Origin: Acidobacteriaceae bacterium
Lineage (GTDB): Bacteria > Acidobacteriota > Terriglobia > Terriglobales > Acidobacteriaceae
DNA: 64,000 nucleotides
Reading direction: 5' to 3'
Assembly: GCA_003138365.1 (NCBI GenBank)
Contig: PLFY01000088.1
Coordinates: 1-64,000, forward strand
In this document: positions 45,958-55,248 of the stretch, in pieces
How positions within the stretch are numbered: the first letter of the stretch is position 1
Layout of the letters: each line of letters opens with the position of its first letter
The notes under the pieces: generated by a model
What the model was told of the DNA's origin: nothing
Database searches by the model: none
Seen by the model: only the letters and a program-made list of their open reading frames with translations
Program-made: the position numbers and the translations under genes

Positions 45958-46035
45958 TGCCCGGTGATTTGTTTTTTCACGGACGTGCAGTTCAGATGCA
46001 TCCAAACCTTCACGAAGAAAGCAGGAGATCGGCAC

Positions 46036-46347
46036 ATGGAAAACAAGCCGGCACAAAATATTCAGGACACCTTCCTGAACACAGTTCGCAAGGACAAGAC
46101 CCCGATCACGATTTATCTGGTGAGCGGCGTCAAACTGACGGGAAAGATCCGGTCCTTCGACAAGTATTCCGTGCTTCTGGAAAACAACAGCCAGGAGCAG
46201 TTGATCTTCAAGCACGCGATCTCAACCGTGGTGAGCAACCGGAGCGTCATGCATACGGAGCATCGTCCGGTGGGCGTGCAGACGGGGATTGGCCCATCGC
46301 CGGTGGCTGTTCCGTCCGTTTCCCCCGTTGCCGCGGAGCAGCGATAG
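46036..46347 (+). CDS. hfq: RNA chaperone Hfq
   Basis: A 103-residue Sm-like protein; Sm1 and Sm2 are clear: [27 protein letters not shown] and [11 protein letters not shown] (KHAIST proximal-face motif). Hfq hexamers pair small RNAs with mRNAs. The C-terminal tail ([15 protein letters not shown]...) is low-complexity. ATG 46036 is chosen from family starts. hflX follows. Confidence 0.95.
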   Translation: MENKPAQNIQDTFLNTVRKDKTPITIYLVSGVKLTGKIRSFDKYSVLLENNSQEQLIFKHAISTVVSNRSVMHTEHRPVGVQTGIGPSPVAVPSVSPVAAEQR

Positions 46348-46372
46348 CACGCGGGATCGGTCTGGATTGGCG

Positions 46373-47929
46373 GTGAAGGAGGGCAGAACCGGCGGCTCGG
46401 GCGGAACCCCAGGGTCCTCGGCGACGGAACCTGGTCGCGCAGGTGCAACGCTGGAGCGAGCAGTGCTGGTTGGTGTGGACCTGACGCGGGCAGAGCCGGG
46501 GGGTCGCTCACGCGGCAACCGCGCAGGCGCGGCGGGTGCGCGGTTGGCGGCAGTGTGTTCGGTGCAGGCATTGCTCGGGGAGCGTTCGCCCGACGAGGCT
46601 GGGCCGGAACTTTCAGAATCTGAAGAATCCCTTTCATCGAGCGATGGTCCGGTCTTGGATCAGGAGCCGGAGGCGGTTCCTGCGCATGCATCCCCGGGTC
46701 TGGACGCAGAAGAATCGCTGGCCGAGTTTCGGGAGCTGGTATCGAGCGCGGGGGCCGTAGTGGTTGCCGAGTTGATGCAACGCCGTTCCCGGCCCGATCC
46801 GGCCACGCTGATTGGCTCAGGCAAGGTGGAGGAGATCGCGGGCGTGGCCGCGTCCACCGGGGCCGATCTGGTGTTGTTCGACCATGACCTGACCCCTACG
46901 CAACTGCGCAATCTCGAGGCCGCGTTGCCTTGCCGGGTGCTGGACCGAACTCAGTTGATCCTGGACATTTTTGCCCGCCACGCCCGGACCCGCGAGGGTC
47001 AGTTGCAGGTGGAGTTGGCGCAGCTTCAGTACATGCTTCCGCGGCTTGCGGGGCGGGGCAAATCGATGTCCCAGTTGGGCGGCGGCATCGGCACCCGAGG
47101 CCCAGGCGAAACCAAGCTGGAGACGGATCGGCGGCGGATTCAGAGCCGGCTCGACCACCTGAAGGGCGAACTGGAATCTGTTCGCAGCGTTCGCAAGCAG
47201 CAGCGTCAGCGGCGGGAGTCGGTTCCGGTGCCGACGGTGGCGCTGGTGGGCTATACCAACGCGGGGAAGAGCACGCTGTTCAACTGCCTGACCGGCGCCG
47301 AGGTGCTGGCCTCGTCGCGGATGTTCGCAACCCTTGACCCAAAGCTCAAAGCCATCGAACTTCCCAGCCGGCGCAAGGTGCTGCTTTCCGACACGGTCGG
47401 ATTCATCCGCAACCTTCCCCATACGCTGGTGACCAGCTTCAGAGCCACGCTGGAAGAGGTGGCGCAGGCCGAAGTGCTGCTGCACGTAAGGGACGCAGCT
47501 TCGACCTATGGCGAGGAACAAAAAACTCAAGTTGAGAAGGTTCTGGGCGAGCTTGGCGCGCTGGACAAGCCGCGCATCGAGGTGCTGAACAAGATCGACC
47601 TGCTGGGAGAGCAGGAGCGAGGTGGATTGCTAGCCAGGTCTCTGGCCGGAGGCGACGTGGCTGTTTCGGCGCAGACGGGCGAAGGGATGGAGGCGCTCAT
47701 CAAGGCCATCGACGAGGCTTTGCACTCCGATCCGGTGATCGAGGCGGAGCTGCGGGTTCCGCAGCACGAGGGCGCGGCGCTGGCGGCCATTGAGGCGGGG
47801 ATGGTTGTGCATCGGAGGGAGTACGAGGGCAATCTGGTGCGGCTGGCCGTGAGCGGGCCGGCGTCGCTGCTGGGCCGTCTGCGCAAGTTCCGGCTGCGGG
47901 ATGAATTGAACTCGAAGGAGACCCCATGA
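46373..47929 (+). CDS. hflX: Ribosome-associated GTPase HflX
   Basis: HflX splits and rescues stalled ribosomes. An N-terminal domain ([10 protein letters not shown], then a Ser/Glu-rich insert) and glycine-rich linker ([24 protein letters not shown]) precede the G domain: [28 protein letters not shown]. The N-terminus is longer than usual, and the start is uncertain: GTG 46373 (my choice) or ATG 46289, which would overlap hfq. The order hfq-hflX is common. The 3' end overlaps the nudix gene by ATGA. Confidence 0.93.
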   Translation: MKEGRTGGSGGTPGSSATEPGRAGATLERAVLVGVDLTRAEPGGRSRGNRAGAAGARLAAVCSVQALLGERSPDEAGPELSESEESLSSSDGPVLDQEPEAVPAHASPGLDAEESLAEFRELVSSAGAVVVAELMQRRSRPDPATLIGSGKVEEIAGVAASTGADLVLFDHDLTPTQLRNLEAALPCRVLDRTQLILDIFARHARTREGQLQVELAQLQYMLPRLAGRGKSMSQLGGGIGTRGPGETKLETDRRRIQSRLDHLKGELESVRSVRKQQRQRRESVPVPTVALVGYTNAGKSTLFNCLTGAEVLASSRMFATLDPKLKAIELPSRRKVLLSDTVGFIRNLPHTLVTSFRATLEEVAQAEVLLHVRDAASTYGEEQKTQVEKVLGELGALDKPRIEVLNKIDLLGEQERGGLLARSLAGGDVAVSAQTGEGMEALIKAIDEALHSDPVIEAELRVPQHEGAALAAIEAGMVVHRREYEGNLVRLAVSGPASLLGRLRKFRLRDELNSKETP

Positions 47930-48492
47930 ATCCCGGCGAAGGCGGCAACGGCCGCACCATCACCACGCTGGCCAGCCGCGAGGTATATCGCAACCCCTGG
48001 CTGCGTCTGCGCGAGGATGAGATTCTGCGCTCCAATGGGGAAAAGGGAATCTATGGCGTGGTGGACAAGGACGACTGCGCCATCATTCTGCCCATCGACC
48101 AGGGGCGCGTGTGGCTGGTGGAGCAGTTCCGCTACACCATCCAGGAGCGGGCGCTGGAGCTGCCGCAGGGCGGCTGGGAGATGGAAGTCGAGAATCCCGA
48201 GGAGCTGGCGCGCGGCGAGCTGAAAGAAGAAATGGGCCTGGAAGCCGCCGAGATGACCTACCTTGGAACGCTGTGGATTGCCTACGGATTTACCCGGCAG
48301 AAGCAGCACGTGTTTCTGGCCACCGGGTTGACGCACACAGAGAAAGAACCCGACCCGGAGGAGCACGATCTGGTCATGCGCTTGGTTGCGTTGGAAGAGT
48401 TCGAGGAGATGATGCTCAACGGGACGATCCGCGACGGCAGCACGCTGTCGGCGTGGGGGCTTTATCTGCTCTGGAAGGCGCGCAACGGGTGA
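47926..48492 (+). CDS. Nudix hydrolase (ADP-ribose pyrophosphatase-like)
   Basis: A 188-residue protein with the Nudix box [23 protein letters not shown]; the first Arg of the RExxEE segment is replaced by Gly-Glu. [16 protein letters not shown] and the beta pattern fit the ADP-ribose pyrophosphatase branch. Coupled to hflX through ATGA. Confidence 0.85.
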   Translation: MNPGEGGNGRTITTLASREVYRNPWLRLREDEILRSNGEKGIYGVVDKDDCAIILPIDQGRVWLVEQFRYTIQERALELPQGGWEMEVENPEELARGELKEEMGLEAAEMTYLGTLWIAYGFTRQKQHVFLATGLTHTEKEPDPEEHDLVMRLVALEEFEEMMLNGTIRDGSTLSAWGLYLLWKARNG

Positions 48493-48503
48493 TGCGTGCT
48501 GGA

Positions 48504-49130
48504 TCAGCGAGTTTGCGGGATGCCGGCGGCCCTTCCAGCGGCAAAGTATATCTGCTGAAAGGTGCTGGAATCGAATACGCTCCGTGCCCGGGTTTTGCGC
48601 TGGATGTCTTCGACCAGGCGCGAAACTTCCCGATAGGTTTTCAACATTTTCGCTACAGAGACTTGCTCATTTTGCGACTGGCGTACAAAAGCATTGCATA
48701 GTTCCCGCATCACGCCTTCGACCGTGCCGTGGTGAATATTGGGGTCGGTTCCACTCAGGTCGCTGAGAGATTTCGATGCCCTGCGATGTACGGACTCAAA
48801 AACGAACCAATCATGAGGAGTAGGGTCGAGTTTGGCTGAGGCAACGGCGAGGCCAAGCTCAAAGGGCATATTGAATCGTGGAGTTGTGGGTGGAGTCCGG
48901 TCCAACTCGACCCTAGAGAGGTCGTGGATCGAATAACGGCAACTGCGAATCAGTTCCAGGATCTTATCAAGCCGGTTGCGTCCACCGGGGATTTCGATGG
49001 TAGCGCGAGGCTTAAGCCCCAGATGAATCAGGCCAGTAATATAGGCAAGATAGAGACGGCGAAACCGGTCGTCGTAAGGGATGTTCAGAAAGACGGACTT
49101 CTCAGAAAACTCAAGCGCTTGCGGTGGCAC
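48504..49130 (-). CDS. TIR/nucleoside-deoxyribosyltransferase-like protein
   Basis: About 209 residues. SVFLNIPYDDRFRRLYLAY, then RYSIHDLSRVELDRTPP and RFNMPFELGLAVASAK form a Rossmann-like alternating pattern, with Glu in FELGLA where TIR and deoxyribosyltransferase folds have a catalytic Glu. The family is common as a hypothetical protein in bacteria and is sometimes near defence genes. GTG 49130 overlaps the upstream 80-codon gene by 20 bases, so I chose it over 49253. Ligand and activity unknown; NAD or nucleotide cleavage is a guess. Confidence 0.6.
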   Translation of the reverse strand: MPPQALEFSEKSVFLNIPYDDRFRRLYLAYITGLIHLGLKPRATIEIPGGRNRLDKILELIRSCRYSIHDLSRVELDRTPPTTPRFNMPFELGLAVASAKLDPTPHDWFVFESVHRRASKSLSDLSGTDPNIHHGTVEGVMRELCNAFVRQSQNEQVSVAKMLKTYREVSRLVEDIQRKTRARSVFDSSTFQQIYFAAGRAAGIPQTR

Positions 49131-49353
49131 GGTTTCTTGTCTTCCTCGCCGGACCGGCTTTCTTATTTGCCACAGTCTTCGTTGTCCTGGAAGATGCGGA
49201 CCTTGATTTGGGGGCGTGAACCTCTCGCCGCCGGGAACCCTTTTCATCGACAAGACGAATAAGGAAATCCTGCTCGGCTCTCGTTAAACCGAGTTCTTTC
49301 CCAATCTCGTCCAGAGTCGGCATCGGGGTCGTGATGATTACGGAGTGGGCCAT
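49111..49353 (-). CDS. Small basic protein paired with the TIR/NDT-like gene
   Basis: Eighty residues: a helical start TLDEIGKELGLTRAEQDFLIRLVDEKGS followed by a Lys/Arg/Ala/Ser tail. No clear family. Overlap with the next gene indicates an operon. The arrangement of a short basic protein with an enzyme could be regulator/effector, but there is no direct evidence. Confidence 0.55.
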   Translation of the reverse strand: MAHSVIITTPMPTLDEIGKELGLTRAEQDFLIRLVDEKGSRRREVHAPKSRSASSRTTKTVANKKAGPARKTRNRATASA

Positions 49354-49514
49354 ATCAATTCCATGATACCGCTTTTCGTGTTTGTCGGCTCAGGAATTCC
49401 GTCGGCGTGGGGGCTCTATCCGCTCTGTAACGCCGCAGGGGTATGGTTGCATCCGCGAGTGCTGAACTCAATATCCCAGGCTGGCAATTCTGGGCTGGTG
49501 GATCGCTGCTGCGT

Positions 49515-50792
49515 CTAAATATCTATCGCGTGATCGGAAATCATATCGTCGCCTCGCCACAGTTTCTGTGCAGACCAGGATGCGTCCTGGGCTGACCAGA
49601 AACGATCCTCAGGCGGAAGGCCTAGCGGAAGAAACGCCGTGGAGCAAAGATAGAGACTGCCTGTGGAGATATAGCCCTCGCCGAGGTTCGGCTGGTGGCC
49701 GGCCAAGCCAATCTGAAGCCATCCGGCTTTGTCGAATGTACCCGGGGGCTCAAGCGTTCGATGAAGAACGGCAGAGAGTGCGCAACGCACCTGTTCGGGC
49801 GCGATGTCTTCAGGAAGCGCATGGCGAAGCGCAACATCGGCGAGAAGTTGGAATGCGCCGCCGCGGTATGGGATGGATCGGCCAATCACCGGATAAGAGC
49901 CGTCGGGGGCGATCAGGCGCTCGAGTATGTGTGCATAGCGGCTGGCGCGTGCGTTGACCGCGGGGATCATTGCCTTCCAGGCTTCTTCTTGATTGCCTAC
50001 TGATTCGAGAATGGCAAGCAAAAATGGCTGGATGACAAAGGAGTTGTAATAGTCCCAGTGGAAGTGGGGGCCATCGCCATAAGCTCCATCTCCGACGTAC
50101 CACTGCATGTGTTCGCGCAGGGCGTAATCGACCCGCGTGCGCTCCCAGGGCTGACCGAGGGCGAAGAGAGCAGCCTCAATGCCTGCCGCGAAGAGAAGCC
50201 AGTTGTTGGCGTGCGCCTGCAACGGCCGGGTCGCGCGAAGTGCGTCGGCCAATTGTGCGCGCACTGTTGAATCCAGCTTGGCATTCAGTTGCTGTGGAGC
50301 GCGGAGCACGGCAAGCGAGAAGAAGCCGGCGTCTACGAGGGTTTGACTAGTGGCGCCGAATTGCAAGTAGTCAGGGGATTTGGGGTCCACGCCGGCGGCG
50401 ATGGCTTGGCGGACTATTTCAAGATAGCCAGTCCGGAGTTCGCGCTCATTGGCAGTTGCAGGGCCATGCTCCAGGCCGCCATTCTCCAGCCACGGGGCTA
50501 TCCCGGCCAGGGTTCGCGCGAAGGCCTCCAGGTGCGTGGTGAGGCCGCGATTGCCAGCTCCTTCGCGGGACTTCTCAACCGGCATTGTGGTGCGCAGACG
50601 CCGTTGGCTGAGAGCGCTGAGCACAGGATGCGCCACGCGATGCATCTGCTCCAGCCAGAAACTGCGATCGTTGGATATGTCTGAGGCTGAGGCGGGGCCA
50701 GGAGCGGTCATGCCGGAGGCTGCGGCCCGGCCCGGAAATGCAGTTGCGAGTCCGGTGGCGATTGTGGACTTGATCAGGTCGCGGCGCAGCAT
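49515..50792 (-). CDS. DUF2264-domain protein, probable Tat substrate
   Basis: A 425-residue protein. The N-terminus MLRRDLIKSTIATGLATAFPG holds a twin-arginine motif (RRDLIKS) and the rest is an alpha-helical fold with YFLQFG-like and WYVGDGAYGDGPHFHWDYYNSF segments, plus EGYISTGSLYLCSTAFLPLGLP, typical of DUF2264. Members are suggested to be carbohydrate-active, with an (alpha/alpha)6-type fold; substrate unknown. tatB and tatC are encoded at 62 kb. Confidence 0.8.
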   Translation of the reverse strand: MLRRDLIKSTIATGLATAFPGRAAASGMTAPGPASASDISNDRSFWLEQMHRVAHPVLSALSQRRLRTTMPVEKSREGAGNRGLTTHLEAFARTLAGIAPWLENGGLEHGPATANERELRTGYLEIVRQAIAAGVDPKSPDYLQFGATSQTLVDAGFFSLAVLRAPQQLNAKLDSTVRAQLADALRATRPLQAHANNWLLFAAGIEAALFALGQPWERTRVDYALREHMQWYVGDGAYGDGPHFHWDYYNSFVIQPFLLAILESVGNQEEAWKAMIPAVNARASRYAHILERLIAPDGSYPVIGRSIPYRGGAFQLLADVALRHALPEDIAPEQVRCALSAVLHRTLEPPGTFDKAGWLQIGLAGHQPNLGEGYISTGSLYLCSTAFLPLGLPPEDRFWSAQDASWSAQKLWRGDDMISDHAIDI

Positions 50793-50853
50793 TGAGGTTT
50801 ACCTTTGGAACCCGGACAGATTGACTCGGCGCGCGGGCGGCATTCCGGGGGAC

Positions 50854-51345
50854 TCAAAAGGCCAATTTGTAGATGTTGCCCTTGTTGTCCGTTGCCACGC
50901 CTTGACGGATGAGAGTGGGATTTTTGTCGTCCCCTCCTGAGTACTGGTACGCCTGAACATTGAGGATGGTTCCCTGATCACAGGGAATCACACCTTGTAT
51001 ACGAATTCGTTGCCCAAGTACATGGGCAACATAAAATCCATTTCCGTAAACAGTGTCCCAAGCGGCAACCAGATTGGACTGCGGCTGATTGTTGGCCGGA
51101 ACGCCGCCGTTCACTGTCGGGGCGGTGGACACACTGGTCCAGTTCCCTTTACATGCTTCGCCATTTGCAAGGGTCGCTGTAAAGCTGCCGGATTTAATGC
51201 CAGCCGAGGCTTTGGCGGCGAAGATAGGCGGGGGAGCCTGGGAGGCAAGTGGACCCTGGATGGGATAAAGCCGTCCGGCCGCGTAGCATCCGGATAGCAT
51301 ACAAACACACAACGCAGCAAGAGCAAGCGCGAGCTTCGTTTTCAT
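50854..51345 (-). CDS. Small lipoprotein, tandem copy 1
   Basis: A 163-residue lipoprotein with signal LALALAALCVCMLSGC (lipobox LSGC), then RLYPIQGPLASQAPPPIFAAK and AWDTVYGNGFYVAHVLGQ, ending NKGNIYKLAF. A diverged copy lies at 51495. Family unknown. Confidence 0.75.
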   Translation of the reverse strand: MKTKLALALAALCVCMLSGCYAAGRLYPIQGPLASQAPPPIFAAKASAGIKSGSFTATLANGEACKGNWTSVSTAPTVNGGVPANNQPQSNLVAAWDTVYGNGFYVAHVLGQRIRIQGVIPCDQGTILNVQAYQYSGGDDKNPTLIRQGVATDNKGNIYKLAF

Positions 51346-51410
51346 GGTTTATCCCTTGTCCGTTAGAAACCGGAAACTTCCAGATAGTTTCTGTGTCGAC
51401 GGAACCCTGA

Positions 51411-51468
51411 CCGCGCTCCTCAATGGGGATGTAAGGCGAGGGGTAGGCGGGGCCGATGTACTCGGCGC
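51411..51468. repeat. Exact 58-nt copy of the gltA 3' end
   Basis: Identical to 52092..52149, which encodes the last residues of citrate synthase (AEYIGPAYPSPYIPIEERG). Here it lies between the two lipoprotein genes. It is the footprint of a tandem duplication that also copied the lipoprotein gene. Confidence 0.85.
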
Positions 51469-51494
51469 AAAACAGTTCAGCGTCCTGGGAGTCA

Positions 51495-52028
51495 TTACAT
51501 CACGAGTTTGTAGATGTTGCCCTTGCTATCCTGGGCCACGCCTCTCGCACCGTATCCTGCCGCACCGTTGTTATTCTCGTTTCCCAGGTCGTACCACTCC
51601 ACCTGGAGCATGGTCCCTTGATTTCCAGTCAGCTCTGTATGCACAAATAGGGGCTGACCTAGAACGTGGGCAACATAAAAGCCCTGTCCGTAGACTGTGT
51701 CCCATGCGGCAGCCATGCTGTTCGCTCCCGTCGCGCCGGCAGGAGCGCTGTCTGTTCCCGCCTTCTCGTATACCTGTTTCCACGTTCCTTGAAACTGCTC
51801 GCCATTTGCGAGAGTAATCGCCAGTTTTCCTTGCCTGTCATTCGAATGCGCGCCAACAGTGACGGGTTTGCTGAAGTTGGCGACGAGAGTGAATTTGGCA
51901 GCGTAGATGGGTGGCGGCGTCAGCGAGGCAAGCGGACCCTGGACCGGATAGAGATGGCCGAGGCTCTGGCATCCCGAAATAAAGATGGCGCTGAACAGGG
52001 TAAGTGTAAGAGAGAACTTGGCTTTCAT
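51495..52028 (-). CDS. Small lipoprotein, tandem copy 2
   Basis: A 177-residue paralog of 50854..51345: lipobox ISGC, HLYPVQGPLASLTPPPIYAAK, AWDTVYGQGFYVAHVLGQ, NKGNIYKLVM. It has an extra segment near residue 50. Directly downstream of gltA on the same strand. Confidence 0.75.
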   Translation of the reverse strand: MKAKFSLTLTLFSAIFISGCQSLGHLYPVQGPLASLTPPPIYAAKFTLVANFSKPVTVGAHSNDRQGKLAITLANGEQFQGTWKQVYEKAGTDSAPAGATGANSMAAAWDTVYGQGFYVAHVLGQPLFVHTELTGNQGTMLQVEWYDLGNENNNGAAGYGARGVAQDSKGNIYKLVM

Positions 52029-52087
52029 AACGAATCCTTTTTTGCTGTAGACGCTGAGGGTGCGAAATAGTTCCGCTGGCAGGGTTC

Positions 52088-53224
52088 CTACCCGCGCTCC
52101 TCAATGGGGATGTAAGGCGAGGGGTAGGCGGGGCCGATGTACTCGGCGCGGGGGCGGATGAGGCGGTTGTCGTCGAGCTGCTCGATGACATGGGCGGCCC
52201 AGCCGGCGATGCGGCTGATGGCGAAGATGGGCGTGTAGAGATCGATGTCGATGCCCAGGGTGGCGTAGGTGGAGGCGGAGTAGAAGTCCACGTTGGCGTT
52301 GAGCTTCTTGTCGGCGTTGATGTGGAGCTCGATGGCGCGGGACATCTGAAACCACTTGGGCATGCCGGCGTCTTTGCCCAATTGCTCGCTCATCTTGCGC
52401 AGGTGGGTTGCGCGGGGGTCCTCGGTTTTGTAGACGCGATGGCCGAAGCCGGAGATCTTCTGCTTGGCGGCGAGCATGTTTTTGACGTATTCGACGGGAT
52501 CGGCGCCGGCCTTGTCGATGGCGTAAAGCAGGCGCATGACGCCCTCATTGGCGCCGCCGTGCAACGGTCCCTTCAGAGCGCCGATGGCGCCTGTGACGGC
52601 GGAGTGGATGTCTGCCAGGGTGGCGGCGATGACGCGGGCGGCAAAGGTGGAGGCGTTCAGCTCGTGATCGGCGTGCAGGACCAGCGCCAGATCCAGCGTG
52701 CGGGTGGCCGTTTCAGAAGGCATTTCGCCGTTAAGCATCCACAGGAAGTTGGCGGCGTGGGAAAGCGAGCGGTCGGGCGGGACAATTTCCTTGCCTTTGC
52801 GGATCCGGTCGTAGATGGCCACGAGCATGGCAATTTGCGCGGTGAGGTTATAGCTCTTGCGTACGTTTGCGTCGTGGGAGTTGTCTTTCTCGTCGGCGTC
52901 GTAAAAGCTGAGCGCGGAGACGGCTGTGCGCAGCACCTCCATGGGCGTGGCCGAGGTGGGAAATGCGCGCAACATGTCGACGATGCGCTGGTCGATCGAC
53001 CGCGCGAGCGCCAGTTGTGCCTGGAACTCGCGCAGTTCGAGCTGGTTGGGCAGGATGCCGTTCCAGAGCAGGTAAGTGGTCTCCTCGAAGGTCGAGTTCA
53101 CGGCCAGCTCGTGAATGTCGATTCCGCGATAGGCCAGCACGCCCGCATCTCCATCGATCCAGCAAATGCCGGAGTTTGCGGCAACAATTCCTTCCAGGCC
53201 CTTCCCAGCGACAGCGGTCGACAT
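52088..53224 (-). CDS. gltA: Citrate synthase
   Basis: Condenses acetyl-CoA and oxaloacetate. Catalytic His in LHADHELNASTF and GFGHRVYK, and Asp in NANVDFYSAS; GPLHGGANEGVM is present. At 378 residues it is the short bacterial type (2-methylcitrate synthase is a related alternative). Start 53224 is taken from the family; the track ORF begins 91 residues earlier in a spacer. GGGAGA lies before it. Its 3' end is copied at 51411. Confidence 0.95.
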   Translation of the reverse strand: MSTAVAGKGLEGIVAANSGICWIDGDAGVLAYRGIDIHELAVNSTFEETTYLLWNGILPNQLELREFQAQLALARSIDQRIVDMLRAFPTSATPMEVLRTAVSALSFYDADEKDNSHDANVRKSYNLTAQIAMLVAIYDRIRKGKEIVPPDRSLSHAANFLWMLNGEMPSETATRTLDLALVLHADHELNASTFAARVIAATLADIHSAVTGAIGALKGPLHGGANEGVMRLLYAIDKAGADPVEYVKNMLAAKQKISGFGHRVYKTEDPRATHLRKMSEQLGKDAGMPKWFQMSRAIELHINADKKLNANVDFYSASTYATLGIDIDLYTPIFAISRIAGWAAHVIEQLDDNRLIRPRAEYIGPAYPSPYIPIEERG

Positions 53225-53790
53225 AGCTTTCGAATCTCCCCTTGCGATGTATCTGCGGTGGTTACGGCGGATGTCCTGACCTTCTGCCGGCATCGACGAA
53301 GACCTGTCGCTGGCGGCCTTGAATCTTGATTGAGGGTCTGGCGCCTGAAAAATGCAGTAAAGATGTTTATAACGTAGCGATTCGGTGGTTGTCACGGAGT
53401 GCGGGACGAACAGGGAGGTAAAGGCGTCAAAAACGAGAGCATGAATAAGCCCGAGATGGGGCCTGTCGTGCGGGCGCGAGAGACAGACTGACGCCATTTT
53501 CCAGGCGATCTTGATTCATTCGATACACTATCTTCCAGGTATTTCGGTATATTGTGTAGGTTCCTCGGTATTTGTGCGGGGTGGAGTCTCCTGCGTTGGA
53601 ATTGCGGGTTGGCATTCCGTGAGGCACAGCGAACGGTTTCAGCGCGAACAATTCAGAAAGAGTCAGCAAGAGATTGCTTATTACGGCGTCTAGCAGGACG
53701 GAACGGCGCCACCATCAGGCGTGAGCCACGCCGAGGGACCCGAAAGAGCGGGTCGCCGGACGGGCCGCCAGACAGAAGAAAGGGAAACAA
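53225..53790. other. Spacer upstream of gltA and the coiled-coil gene
   Basis: A 566-base divergent region. Weak direct repeats of GGTATTT lie near 53538-53575. ORFs here are short and unmatched. It should contain both promoters, but none stands out. Confidence 0.45.
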
Positions 53791-54636
53791 ATGAGTGAAG
53801 AAGTCGAAAATGTCCCGAGAAACTATTCCGGCGCACTGCTTGGGGCGATCGCCGCGGCCTTGTTGCTGGCGATCGGCGGACTGATCTGGAGCTACACGCT
53901 CAGCGGCAAGCTGACCAGCCAGCAAACTGAACTGGCCGATGCCAAGCAGCAGAATGTCAACATGAAAGCTGCATTGCGCGAAACCGATGCCCGGCTGGAA
54001 GTGGCCACCGATGAGCTGAAAATGTCGTTGGGATTGACGCAGAAACAGTTGGACAGTCGCGCCGAGGAGATCGCCAAGCGTGAACAGCGCGACGAGGCGG
54101 ACGCCCAGCGGCTGGCGAGCGCCCAGAAGCAGACCGCGCAGCAGGTGACCGCAGTCTCCAGCGCCGTGACCGACGTCAAGACCGACGTGGGCGGAGTGAA
54201 GACCGACGTGGCCAAGACGCAAAGCGACCTGGCCGAAACGGTAAACCAGTTGACGTCGATGAAGGGGGATTTGAGCGGCCACAGCAGCCTGATCGCCCGC
54301 AATCACGATGAACTGGAACTCCTGAAGCACAAAGGCGACCGGAACTACTACGAGTTCACCCTGACCAAGGGGCAAAAGAAGCCCGTGGGCACGGTGAGCC
54401 TGGAGTTGAAGAGGGCCGACTCCAAGAGGAGCAAGTTCACCCTGGTGGTGTATTCCGACGACAAGGAGTACGAGAAGAAGGACCGGAACCTGAACGAGCC
54501 GTTGCAGTTTTATAGCGGCAAGGATCCGGGGCTCTTCGAGATCGTAGTGAACTCGGTCGGGACCAAGAATACGACGATCACAGGTTATCTATCGACGCCC
54601 AAGAGCGCGCCTGTACCGGCTGCTACTGGTCAATAA
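53791..54636 (+). CDS. Membrane-anchored coiled-coil protein
   Basis: A 281-residue protein with an N-terminal membrane helix (LLGAIAAALLLAIGGLIWSYTL), a long coiled coil (about residues 45-180, e.g. AVSSAVTDVKTDVGGVKTDV), and a C-terminal beta domain (YYEFTLTKGQKKPVGTVSLEL). It faces outside the cytoplasm if the N-terminus is inside. Its 3' end overlaps the convergent gene 54623 by 14 bases. Function unknown. Confidence 0.75.
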   Translation: MSEEVENVPRNYSGALLGAIAAALLLAIGGLIWSYTLSGKLTSQQTELADAKQQNVNMKAALRETDARLEVATDELKMSLGLTQKQLDSRAEEIAKREQRDEADAQRLASAQKQTAQQVTAVSSAVTDVKTDVGGVKTDVAKTQSDLAETVNQLTSMKGDLSGHSSLIARNHDELELLKHKGDRNYYEFTLTKGQKKPVGTVSLELKRADSKRSKFTLVVYSDDKEYEKKDRNLNEPLQFYSGKDPGLFEIVVNSVGTKNTTITGYLSTPKSAPVPAATGQ

Positions 54637-55240
54637 CCGCAACGTGGGGTGCAAGCACCAGGCTGGGCTTGTACTGGAAGGCGAAGGTAAAGCTCAGGTC
54701 CTTGCGTGCATCCCACTGTTGTTTGGTCAGATGGAAGGCCGAAACGAAGGTTCCCTCTACAGTCTGGCCAGGGTCTATTGTCGTGCTCAGCGACAACCCC
54801 TTGCCGTGCGGCACGGGCATGGATGGATACGCGATAAAGACTCGATCGTAATCGGCCGCGGTTGCCGCATAGCTGGAGTGAATCCCGTCGTCCAGCGTGG
54901 CATTGGTCATGATGTTGTGCATGAAGAGCGGTTCCTTGCTCTGGTTGTGCAGCTTGACCAGGGTAAAGACGTACACCTGTTCCATTTCTTCCTTGGCCAT
55001 GGCGTTGCCGTTGGCGTCGACCCCTGAAGATTCAGAGTGCTGCGCGTGAGCCCACACCTGCTCGACCTCTCCAGTGCAAGCCGGCGGCGTTTGCCCGGCC
55101 ATGACATAGATGGCGACGGCGATGGTGACCACCACGGCCGCGATGATGCTGGCCAAGGCCACATGGCTTGAGCCTTTGGTAAATTCTTCGCCGCGGGCGG
55201 CATCGTCGAGTTCGGAAGATTCCTGCTGAAGAAGGCTCAT
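54623..55240 (-). CDS. Membrane-anchored protein of unknown function
   Basis: A 205-residue protein with one N-terminal helix (VALASIIAAVVVTIAVAIYVMAG) and an extracytoplasmic beta-rich domain (VYVFTLVKLHNQSKEPLFM, SLSTTIDPGQTVEGTF) that recalls immunoglobulin-like DUF4352 domains. The start 55240 replaces the earlier track start. Overlapped at the tail by the coiled-coil gene. Confidence 0.65.
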   Translation of the reverse strand: MSLLQQESSELDDAARGEEFTKGSSHVALASIIAAVVVTIAVAIYVMAGQTPPACTGEVEQVWAHAQHSESSGVDANGNAMAKEEMEQVYVFTLVKLHNQSKEPLFMHNIMTNATLDDGIHSSYAATAADYDRVFIAYPSMPVPHGKGLSLSTTIDPGQTVEGTFVSAFHLTKQQWDARKDLSFTFAFQYKPSLVLAPHVAVIDQ

Positions 55241-55248
55241 ACGCGAAC

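Noticed and set aside
52190-53329. 379-residue plus-strand ORF
   Set aside because: Antisense shadow of gltA.
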